This document shows, piece by piece, positions 24,675 to 36,400 of a stretch of 64,000 bases of DNA; position 1 is the stretch's first letter, and each line of letters starts with the position of its first letter. The stretch spans positions 1,363,501 to 1,427,500 of the forward strand of contig WAEK01000003.1 of the NCBI GenBank assembly GCA_011634665.1, given 5' to 3'. The notes below the pieces were generated by a model that saw nothing but the letters and a program-made list of their open reading frames with translations, had not been told where the DNA came from and did no database searches. The translations under genes were made by a program, and so were the position numbers. This DNA comes from Mortierella sp. BCC40632. Its lineage: Eukaryota > Mortierellomycota > Mortierellomycetes > Mortierellales > Mortierellaceae.

Positions 24675-27600
24675 TGGAGCTATGAATGGAGTCGAGTGAT
24701 GTGCGTGTAGGTTGAAGTGCGTTTAATGCAAAGGCGAAGCGTGGCGATCCTCTTTGCTGGCTTGTACCAGAGGTCTAGCTACAACCCAGAACGCGTGGCT
24801 GGATGGCGACCTGCGTACGTGCGAAAGCTATTACGTCACCGAAGATGAGTTTGTTGCCACCGAAAAAAGAATAGCGGTACAAACGCTGCCACTTTGGTTG
24901 CCTCGTCGTTGTCCATCTCACCACGGCAAGCTATACCAAGAACCAAGACAACTCCTGTAGATACACTCCTGATCCCTCACAGGGTGTTTGCGACCAGAGC
25001 AGGGATAACCTGAATGTTCTTTTTACTCCCCAATACCTTGGCAAGCGAACCGGCCCTTCATCTTGTTGGTTACTACCATTCTTTCAAAGGAAAACAAGAA
25101 CTTGTTAGAGTTTGCTCCGAAGATCCCAGTCTCTGAGCCAACCCAAAAGACCATCCTCAGCCCAATGTGTAACTGAACCTTGAAGGCTTTTCAGCCTTTT
25201 GTACTCCGGAAAGAAGCTCCCCAAGCAATCATCTCCTTGGGGTTCATTCTCGAAACGATATTCTATAACACAACACTCTCGCCAACAAGGAATTAGCTTT
25301 GGGAACCCAGTCAGATGGAGACATTTGCTATCGGATAGATCCCTGGACCTCACGATGCTTGATCAGTGTGTTTACGCCCTGACTCCTTGTGTAATCTTAA
25401 GAACTCGGTCGGGCGCTGAGTCTGACCCGAGTAAGGACCAAGTCCTGCTTCTGGTCTCGACTTGACAGCTTTTTGGTTTACGGTAAAGACACTGGTTATA
25501 TCGTCCAGTCCATTGAGATCGGTCTTTCACTTTTCCTTTTTGCAAAGAGCTATCTTCCCGTGTCCCGTTCAATGAGTCAAAGGAGGATCGAGATCTGAAA
25601 GGTTGAGAGCCCCCATTCCGGATACAGCGCAGCATGGAACAATGCAAGGTAAGCCAACATACCCACAAAAGTCGTCTCAGGAAGCCCTTTCTAGCCCAGG
25701 AACTTGCTGTATGAAGGGTGTCGTCGTCGGAAGAGAAACAATCAAGGGAAAGAAATTTCTCACACGGCTCCAATATGGTATCATTGTAGACAATGAGTAG
25801 GGTTGCCATGGCTTAACCTGGTTGAGAATCTCTCGAGCCCCACTTTTTTTTTTTTTTTTTTTTTCTTTTGCGCAACATAGACCATTGAAGTGTTGAGATA
25901 GCGACAATGGAAATTTGGTCAACGACGGGATCATTCATTGAAGTAGGCACGGGTTCTCAATGGTTAATTCAGCCGGTAACATAATTTAGAAGTTCCTCAA
26001 CTGGTTCCTCGCCTGTTCAAAAATAGCCGGTGTCCTCGTCAATGGACTGTTGGAGGTCCTCACTGAGTGAAAACTATTCTGGTGTGAAGGTTAGGATGCA
26101 GCGATGGTGCAGAAAGGAGCGGTGTCTAGACAAGACTTTTTCTTTTTCTTTTTTCTTGTCAAAGACTAACCATGAAAATACCTGTTTTTTTTTATTCATT
26201 TCTTCTTTGTTTGCCTTGTCATCGTTTATCCTTACTTTCGATTATGTCCGATTTCTTGGAACTGTCTGATAATTAAGCTAGACGTTTACCAATAGAAACC
26301 TCGAAACAGGAGCGTTCATTTTACTTCAGCGAACCAGGAGTTGAAAGCGTCTGGTTGTCGTTCCATTGAGCGCTGACTGCCCTTTTTACTTTTGCCACTT
26401 GCGTAGAAGGAAAAAGTACGACGCCTTTTTTTTTTTTTTTTTTTTTTTTTTTGCTAGAGTCGCTTTTAGACGCCATGGCTTTCATTTGCGTCCATCCTGA
26501 CGACCCCTTTAAAGAGAACTGTATTTCAGCTCGCCTGTCTTGCCATATTGAAACAACAGAGGCCACTTAGGGTTGATGTATCTCATTGTATCTCCATCAT
26601 ACCATTCATGGCTACAAGCTTGACCTAACCAAGAGTCTTGTGCTATTACAAGCCAAGCGAGTAAAAAAAAATATCTCTTATTGTTTGACATACACTTGTC
26701 TGTGAGCTTGATGCTAGCATTGCTGCGTTGCTCATTCCTAGCATGATAGGTATGTCTACTGTAAGCGGGCTTTTGACGCCTCGGGTTTCGACGAACTAGA
26801 CGATGGGCTGAATTTAGTAGCACAGGGGGGCCGTTGATGGCATCCTTGACAGCAACAGTGAGATCAGTCTGAAATGGGGCTGAAATCTAGTAGGCGCAGG
26901 GCGAAGATGAGAAGAAAAAAACGCCCACCCTTAGTGATCCAGTCAACCAACCGAACAGCCCCTTCCTCCTCCACCTTCCACACCTTCCCTTCCCCATATT
27001 GTCCTGGACCCATGGAAGAGAATTCCACCATCCTCTATCGATGCTGAACTTTATTGGTCAATGCTATAGATAGGCTTTGGTCTATCACCACTCGAAGCCA
27101 GCAACAGCACATGGCACGAGGCAGCTTGCGGAAGAAGAAGAGTGTGAGGGAGAGCATTATTCGAGAACGCCAGCTGGTTCAAGGGTTATCATGGTCAACT
27201 ATCTCAGGACCACTCCACTAGAATCCTCTCCTTCACTCTCCAACAACAAAAAATTTTCCTGCCACAGAAGACCAACCACTAGTAATCCCAAATTAGTTGA
27301 CATAAGTCTCATGCAGAGACAGGAATGAGTACCATTCGTGACAAAGAGCAAAAGATCCTCTCTTTTTGAAGTGTCCATATCAGACAGTAGGCTGTTGAAT
27401 CCTAAATAGTCTGATCGTAAATATTTTGGCAGAGTAACAGGACATGACGCCTAGTAGTTGTTTTAACCCATAGAACATGCCGTTTGAGATTGGTACCTTA
27501 CCAAGGCTGGAGCTAGTGTGTTTCTCCATTTTAGTGGAGTATGTCGGTCGAGAAACCAGCCTGGATACAAGAGTATTCTAAGGATGAGATAGGTATATTC

Positions 27601-28077
27601 TTCCCCTCTTCCCTCTCCTCCCCTTCCTGCCTATTTAGATAGTACTTCGCCTTAGAATATTTACACGCAAGTCTCTCTGGGTTCATCTTGTACAAGTGTC
27701 TATTTTCTTATTGCATGAGGATAAGGGGGGGAAAAAAAAAAAAAAAAAAAAAAAAAAAGTGGATGGCAGACAGTTTCCTGTTTCTGCTATTAAAAGGAAA
27801 TATCATGCCTTTTGTGAATGCTGCAATATTTAGAACACTCGGACATGGTGAGTAGCACGACGTACCCCATCTCTGCATCCGTTTCGTCATCAGTGGGTAG
27901 ATTTTCAGGGTATTATTCTGCAAAAAAAAAAAAAAAAAAGTGTACACAAGGCGAAGCAAAAAAGAAATAAGCCGGGCTTGGGAGGAGGGGGTTTACTTGC
28001 CACTTGCTGATCTTTGAAATCCTGCCCATTTCTTCAATGGTGTTTACTTTGTCTCCTTTCATCCAGATACACAACTC

Positions 28078-28080
<3 letters not shown>

Positions 28081-28163
<83 letters not shown>

Positions 28164-28175
28164 TTTTTTTTTTTT
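28081..28175. repeat. (TC)n microsatellite followed by a T run
   Basis: About 75 bp of uninterrupted TC dinucleotide, then about 21 T. Intergenic. Confidence 0.95.
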
Positions 28176-28646
28176 CTGTTTTTTGTGTTGGTTGACAAGC
28201 GTCAATGGTAGGGAGTTTTTTTTTTTATTTTATTTTATTTTATTTTTTGTCCTGGTTTTGTAGAGTAGAAAATGTTCTTTATCTTGTATCTACAGTTGAT
28301 TCATGCAGGTAGTCACGGATGACTCTCTGCCTTTTGTCTGCAGATGGTCGGAACTGTATTAGCACATTGCCCACTGGATGCTCGCCTAGACTCTTCAGTA
28401 CGCATGGCTTGTATGGCAAAGCGTTGTCCATTGAGTCGACCTCGAACCCGTGGCAATGTTGATCTCGTCGGTACTTGCCTTCTGTCGGGATTGGCAGAGG
28501 TGCAGTATTTTTTAAACTAAGCTGGGAAAGAAAATGACTATTCTCTAGATCTCTCTCTCTGCATTGTCCTTGTTTAGTTGTTACGATACTTCCCGAAGCC
28601 AAGTTCACTTAGATATTTCGATGGCAGAACTTGGTATCAGCAAAGA

Positions 28647-28682
<36 letters not shown>

Positions 28683-30875
28683 GAACGGGCCAATACTGTG
28701 GTGGCACAGAAATCTTGGAGGAGGGGCCTCTTCCAACACTAAACATTACTTCCGCTTTGCTGGATCCCACAAAGACCCTGTCAGTCAAATAGAAGCTTGA
28801 ACTATCCATTGGGCGTCATCTCTTTCCAGAAAGCAGTAACAAGACCATGCATGTCCCTATTGGTAGCCCTGTGTCCAATGATATCCTCTGTTTGGTGTTC
28901 CCCTTCTCCAGTGAGACTGACCAGAACGGGTGGCAAAAATGACAATGGATAGCTCCTGTGAAAGCTTGGATCCATGCGCAAAGGGCAAAAAAAAAAAAAA
29001 AAAGCGAAGGTGCTTTTGACAAAATGCACACTTCGCAGTCTGGGAACTAGGGACGTGCATGAGACAAGTCTTCTTCTCCACGCGATGATTAGGGGTGTGT
29101 ACCATTGGCGCAGTTAGGGAAGAGGGGGGCGTTGGAGGAAAACGAACTGCCATGCAACCTTTGCCTCTGCTGCAGGTCATGCAAACAGAGAACGATTGGG
29201 TGGTTCAATCTCTCATGGAAAACTCGGGTAACTGTTGATGTCGCAATGAAGTCAACATCACCCTAGTCATCTCCTCTGAAAGTACGCGTGAACAGTGTAG
29301 GCTTTCTGCAGAGACGGTCACCATTACTACTGGCAATAGATCAAGCTTGGAATGCCATATCGCACAGAGGGTAAACTATAGGGAGGCGGGGGTGCCTATA
29401 GCTTTCCTAGACCAGTATCTTGGTTCTCATCACTGAGGATGCTATTCGAACTAGCCATTGGCACATGCTACAAGCTTTAAAGGGAATGCTTTGCCATGTG
29501 GATGTGGATGATTGCATGGGACGTGGTATTTAGGCTGTTGGTTGATTTCGCCGAGAGAGATACTTTGCCTCTCCTTCTTGTCTCCCCTATCTTGTACTTT
29601 TTTTTTTCTTCTTCTACCCTATCATCTATATCTACTCTCATCGCTCCATTCTGGAAATGGAGAGATTCTCATTCATGATCATTCACCAAGAGCATGACGA
29701 GGTCATTCCTATTCCTGACTGGAGCTTGCAGGGTCCCTTGGTTAGACCAAGCTATTTTTTTTTTTTTTTTTGCGCGACTCGGGACACTATTGTTGCACTA
29801 TCGCTCAGAGCGAGATGTCCGACCGAGGTTCAGGGGCATTGGGTAGTCTTAATCCCTGTTGGGTCTAGGTCGTACCAAGGCAGCCTTTTTTTCCTCCTTT
29901 TTCCCATGCCTAGTTTTTTTTTTTACATCTCAAGCTGCGGTCGGGCCGATCTCTCACGGTCTCCCTCCCCCACCCCCTTTCTAGCCTACTCCAAGAAGCA
30001 GTAAGGCTTTTCCACCTCTTTATCATCTGTCAGGTTGTCAGATGTGGGTCAGCGAGACCGTGCTCGCGCTGAAACCCCTGCTAATGATCGTAGCCAAGCC
30101 CAATTTGACATACTAGGTCTGTTGAATGATGCCCATCATCTCCGCTTCTCCCTCTCCTGTCTTGTAGGTAAGAAAAGATAACCATTGCCATTGTCTCATT
30201 GTGTAAGTGTGCGGCACTTCGGTTCCTCAACTGAACATGATCGAGACTATTTTCCCGCTGTTTGTTTGACAAATTGTGCAAATCGTGCAAATCGTAGTAC
30301 AATGAAAAGGAAAAGAAATATTTGGTATCTGACGAAAGGGCGTCCACTCGTGGTCGATTACCAAACTTTACTGGGAAAAAGGATAGTCAGCAAACAGCTG
30401 AAGTACGCAGAACTTTCTGACGAGTCAAACTGACAGACAATATCTAGGCCCAAACACTCAGAAGAGAGTGGTCCTTGACGCCTTTTAAACAGAGTTGATG
30501 AGAAGATTCATCTCTGAGCCGTTCTCGTGGGCGTCACAAACGGCGCGTACTTTAATCCCTAATCCGTTGCTCTCGGATAGAGTGTTAGGTTTAGGGAGCC
30601 ATGGAGGACAAGAAGAAGAGGAGAAGGGAGCCGGAAAGTTTCCATTGTTTCCTAACATGTTTCTTTCCAGCTGTTGCTGGCTCGTTCACGCTCAGAACGT
30701 TTCTCCGACCAATTCTTGGTTCTTTTGACCTTTAATTGCCAGACCTTTTTTTTATTAGTTGTCGAGAGAGTTTCGATACCCAGGAAGGAGAGCGAGGAGG
30801 TGTTGGAGACCGACAAGACAGAATGAGAGCTGGTGTGGAGAGGGGGGGGGACAACACTTCCAGAAAAAGGATAGG

Positions 30876-30918
<43 letters not shown>
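30876..30918. repeat. Poly(A) homopolymer, about 43 bases
   Basis: Uninterrupted A run in the gene-poor region. No coding sequence upstream suggests a retroposed transcript. Confidence 0.9.
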
Positions 30919-30921
<3 letters not shown>

Positions 30922-33208
30922 AGCTTGATCACTACCGCTCACTGAGAGCGGTTCTCTCTCGATCAACATCGGGTGCGGAGAACATGAGTGATAGGGCTAC
31001 GACAGAATGACTTTCTCGGATCAAACAAAGAGATGCTTTGCTAATAGGTGTCTGTGTTCATGGTGCATGGACACCTTCCCAGATGTTCAACAAAAAAAAA
31101 AAAAAGGTGCCAATGCGCGTCTTTTTTTGAACCCAACATCAACAACAACATACATGCACGACGACGCTACACAGGGGGTCAAAAATAGAATAAGGTGTGT
31201 GTGTGTGTGTTGGCAGAGCTACTCGATGGTGTTGCCTTGGTCAACAGTTGCATCGCAAAATATACACTCACAGAGTTCACTTTTGCCTGCTGCACAATCA
31301 AAGCTTGAATACCGTTCCTGGGTCCCCTTGGGAGTCCCGAGGAGGACTTTTGTATATAATATCAACAGACACCCACAAGTGGACCCCGACATCTCTTACG
31401 AGGTGCAGGGGTAATGGTAGGACAAACTGTCAAGAGTAACAGGACTTGCGGCACCAGACCACAAAGTGCCCAATGCATTGTTCTAATCGCCACAAAAAAA
31501 AAGAAACTCTTTTTTTTTTTTTTTCTTTTGGTCCGCCCAGCTGCAGGAGTTGTGGTTTATGATTCAGCAAGTTTTTTCCTTTGGGTACGCCCTCGTCTAC
31601 CCGAAGCCATGTGCAGGAGGGAGAGCAAAAGAGCTTACAGTGATCGCTACTGCAGGACACCGGCATCAATAGAAGGCACGAGCGTTGAGATGAGCATGGT
31701 GGAGTCATAGCTGAGCATGTTGGAGCATTGCAGAGCATGAGTGGGCACGACTAGAGTCGAGAAAAGAGACGATCGATGTTCGATCAGGGTGCTGAGAATG
31801 AGAAAAGAGAGTAGGGAAGGCTGGTTCGAGCCAGTCATGCCGGGAGCAGCTCTGGGGGACAGATGCCGGAGTAGAGCGAATCGAACCATGGGTAGATAGA
31901 ACGCAATAGGATGGATAATGGGATAGAGTTTCTCTCCTTGCGCGGTAGCGGTAGCCTACCCCATTCCCAGCTGCCGCGCTGTCTCGTGAGAGCTTTTTTT
32001 TTTTCTTGTTTTTTTTTTTCAATATTCGTTTCGCCCACCCAACCACTCTCCATTGGCATTTTTTCCCTTCTCTCTCTCTTGTGTCTTTGCCCATGTCTCT
32101 GTCTGGCACATCACCATCTTTTTTGGTTTGCGCTTTCCCTCCACTGGTGTTCTCTCCGAGCTGGTCAGCATGGCGTGTCCCCCGAGGGGTAGAGGCGGTA
32201 CCGCGCACAGTACCTGAGGTACAATCGTCCCCCGTCCCAGACCATATTGAGATGTTTAAAAAAAGATGAGAGCTCTGACTGAGCGCAAAAACGGCCCGCA
32301 TGGTTGCCCATCTGGGTTGTTGGCTCGAGACTCGGGAAGAGTTGGATTGGAGGGGGGGAGGAGCCCTGCCCTTCCTGTGCGCTGCATGCGAGGAGGGAAA
32401 AGGCGAGGGCAAAAAAGGCCAGGGTACAGGGGGAGAAAGAGAAAGAGACAGAGCGGGAGGACATACTCGACATCATTATCCAACCTCACAGCCTGCGCCC
32501 TCGCGACATGCAGAGGGAGGGGGGAAGCAACGAGGCACTTGAGTTGACTAGAGATGACTTTATAAGCCGGGCTACAAAGAAGACGTTATGGTAGGTCCCA
32601 GATGGGGCCTCTCTCTTAGCGGACAAAATAAACCGGCGAGCGAGGGCAAGCGGACAAATAGCGGGCGCCACATGGGAGCAGAGAGAGAAAGAGAGAGAGA
32701 AGCAGAGTGGCGCGGGTGCACAGGGGTAAAGAGAGCGAGCGAGAGAAAGCAAGATGGATGGTGGAAGGGTCATTCGTTCGATGGCCTCGGGTCTATATTG
32801 AACACACACCCCCCTCTCTCTCTCTCTCTTTTCTTTTTTCCTTTGTTGAACCCCTTCCAACCTCCTTTGCTCCTCACAAGGCCCATTCTTTTTTATTTTC
32901 AGCGCGAAACGACTCTTTCCATCTCTCTTTTCTCTCTCTCTCTCTCTCTTCTCTCTTTTCTCTCTTCTCTCTCTTTCTCCCGCAGACTCCCCTCTCATCT
33001 TCCTCTTCATCATCCTTCCTCTTCATCCTCCCCCTCCTCTCTCTCTCTCTCTCTCTTCATCTCTTCCGCATCACATTCCTAGGGGAGGCGACCTATTGCT
33101 CTCATTGATACCCCTTTCATCCCTTCACTCTCACTCTTCCACTCTCTTTCTGCAACCACACTGTTCCCCATTCCCCCTCGGCTACAAGTAGCAACTTCTT
33201 AATCAACC

Positions 33209-33352
33209 ATGGACGTAAGCAAGAGCAAGGCCGCAATGGCCTCGTTCTTGGCCTCGTTCCTACTTTCCGCCATCCCTGCCTCGGCTCAGCTCGATGTTGA
33301 CGGTAAGGACCCATGACAACCACCGGCCTCGCTATCCATGAAATCCCCCGAC

Positions 33353-33437
<85 letters not shown>

Positions 33438-36400
33438 TTCCCTCTCCTGTCCTCGCGTCTCGTTGGTTGCAACACCGTCTCCCAAATCGCCCAATGCCCG
33501 TTGGTCCCTTTTCGAAATCCCATACGTTAACGCTTCCAGTGAGCCATCTTTCTGTGTCTGGCAATGGATACATAAAAGAAGATAATAAGGCAGGAAGGTT
33601 AGCCCCTTCCACACCCGAAAGACGGAGTGGATGCATTGCTCCAGTGGCCATTGGGTCCCTTGGGATCTTTTTGAGTGCATCTGGAAGGGCTTTTTGTGCC
33701 TTGATAGATAGCACATCGTCAGAAGGGGAAGGCCCGGAGCTGTCCGTGTTTTGCAGCCTTGTATGCAGTCGGTCGTTCGGCAGATTTTCCCGTAACGATT
33801 GTCTTGTACACAGCGCTAGCAGAGCCAACAGCTCTGGTATGTCGGTATCCAACCACAGGCATTCTTTCTGACATGGCAATGGGCATGGGGTCGATGGATG
33901 GGTAACGCATACCCCTTCCCCTTCCCCTTCCCCTTCCCCTTCCCCACACCACACTACACCCAAAAACGCCAACTCTCACTTTCCCAACGTCCTTCTCCTG
34001 TTCACCCTCTCTATCAGCCCGACATTTTCCTTTTTTTTCTTTTTTCAAACGCAAACTCCTGGTACACTTTTTAGTCCATGTACTCGCCAGCCCCTACTCT
34101 CTTTACCTTCAAAGTTTACAAAGTCAATGTTGTTCAAAGAAGGGTCTATGCTTTTTGCTGGGGTCCCTTCCCTGACCGACGTTAGCTGCAGTCTCCACTC
34201 TTTCCCGTTATCCACGCATGCCACACCACTTTTTCACTTTTTTCGTCTTCCCCCTGCATTTTTTTTCTTTGCCTCGCCTGCGGCTATTTTTCAGCAACAG
34301 GGGGGCAATGACGACAGGGATCTACTATGGGGAATAGTTGCACCTCTTCTATCATGTCCTTTGTCCTTCAACAAACACACACACATTCTTTAGTCTCTGT
34401 GATGCAATCCGGAGCGTTTTTGCTCTTGTGGAATGGGGCCTCACTTCAAGGAGACTTTTTTCTTTTGGCTCCCTTTTGGTGTGGCGCTCTTTCTGCTCTG
34501 CTCTTCACCTTTATATTCCCAAGGCTCTCGGCCCTTCTGACTCCCTACCCGCCCAAACGATGTGGCTCACGCAACCCACCATTGAAATACCATTCAAGTG
34601 AGCCGTTTGCAGTGGTGCTCAATTAATATTGCCCATCGTCTCTCTTCTCATCTCTGTCTCTCTTTCTCTCTCGACCAAATGCTCTCATCCAATATTCTCA
34701 CTACTACGAGTCAATCAAAGCCAGCCAGAGATGGACTGGACCACCTGCGCTACAACCATGGCTACATGTCTAAAATATGCACGATGCTTACCATATCCAA
34801 TTTTTCTTCTTTTCTTGCTTATTTCCATTCACAGCGAGCAATCCCGTGAGCAAATGGCATCCGGAGCCACCTCCAGTTCTTCAACGTCCATGTGTAGTCA
34901 TCGACAGTGCTCGGAATATGACTTACATGATCGGTTATGACTCCAAAAACACTTTGGTGTTCATGTTCATTGAACAATCCGAGTGCAAGGCCAACTGGTC
35001 GACCTCGATCTGGGTTTCTTTGCCCTACCCTGGTGGTAAGCGGCCTTACTACACCGACCAGTGTTTCCTCACTGCTGCTGGTCATTTTGCTGTCCAGTAT
35101 GAGGGAGGTATGGCTGTCTGGGACCACTGGGCCCGTACCTGGACCTACAAGAACATCTCGTGCCCATTGAAGTATCCCAACAATGCTGCCTTGGTGTACC
35201 AGAACAACGAGTCTAAGTTGGATGACTTTTTGATTCACTGGGAGGATGGTAGTGGTACTGGACATCTCACTGGAGTTCAACTCCAGAACGACGACGTGTA
35301 CTCGTGCTCCGAGTTGGCAACTCCGTAAGTACCTTTCTCTCTTTTTCTCTCTCTCTCTCTCTTTCCCTCTCTCCCTCTTCTCTCCTCATGAGCTTCTTTC
35401 TCCCCTTTTGTTCTGTTGGCTCCCCCCTTTTTCTTTGTTCTTATCTGTTCTGATAGGCTGTGACGTGCCTGGGATCAGATATGGCTGTGTTTCATCCTAA
35501 TCGCATTAAGATTTTTTTTTCCACCCTTTATGTCTGTTGGTACCTGGTTCCTGAAATTTCGTTTACTCACTCACCTATTCTGTTCTCTCTCTCTCCCCTC
35601 CTTCCTCCTTCACTAAAATAGAAACATCCCAACTCGCATGTCCTTGGCTGCCTCACCCGTTGATGGCAAGACCTACTTCTTGTTCGGTGCCAATGGCTCG
35701 GGTTGGTATGACATCGAGTCTGCCACTCAGCCCTCTCAGACCCCAGTCAAGACCATTGGCGAGTTCCACCCCTTGCCTGCTATGACCATCCGCAACCCTC
35801 GTGCCACTAACTACAAGGGTAGTCTCTGGATTCTTGGCAAGGTAAGAAAAAATTTAATAACAAACAAACAAACAAACAAACAGGAGATTTATTTATTTAT
35901 ACACGCCCACCCACTAAACCATTTCCTCCTTTATCCTCTCTTTTTATCCTTCCCTCCACTAGAACGATGTCGGTGTCGGTGTATGGAGTGTGAATACGAC
36001 TGCTGGAGCACCTTATACGATCGTTCCCCGGTCTCAGGGTACCCCCATTGCAGGAGGTTTCACCATCGCCAACTGCGGTTCTGGTATCATCATCTACGGA
36101 GGATGTGAACAGGCCGGAGACTGCTCCACGAGTCTCAAGCCCAAGGATCCTTTCCCTCCAAACATCATTACCCCACCCACCGTGATCTACATCCCTCCCG
36201 ATGGTAGCAACAACGGTGGTAACAACGGTGGCAACAACGGAGGAAACAACGGAGGAAACAATGGCGGCAATAACGGCGGCAACAATGGCGGCAACAATGG
36301 CGGCAACAATGGCGGCAACAATGGCGGCAACAACGGCGGCAACAACGGCGGCAACAACGGCGGCGATAATGGCGGCAACAACGGTGGCAACAACGGTGGC

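Larger units (their letters stand above)
24675..33208. other. 8.5-kb region with no recognised gene
   Basis: I read both strands and found only short, mostly low-complexity frames. Frames on the minus strand at about 25105-25353 and 25372-25809 and at 28279-28608 have mixed composition but no motif I know; they may be relics of mobile elements or chance. The stretch carries many A/T homopolymers (for example A43 at 30876-30918), a 75-bp CT microsatellite and G/A-rich leader DNA near 32400-33000 that probably belongs to the promoter of the next gene. No tRNA, 5S rRNA or telomere-type repeat was seen. Confidence 0.5.

Noticed and set aside
28081..28155. CRISPR-like or satellite array
   Set aside because: A plain TC dinucleotide repeat with no spacers.
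30876..30918. Tail of a retroposed gene or LINE
   Set aside because: No coding relic or target-site duplication is visible beside the A run; such runs are common throughout this window.
31820..31850. tRNA-like GGTTCGAGCC box
   Set aside because: It is a short palindrome; no A box, acceptor stem or anticodon arm can be built around it.
32600..33120. Long low-complexity frames rich in Ser, Leu, Arg and Glu
   Set aside because: Produced by CT/GA microsatellites in leader DNA; no start context or conserved motif.
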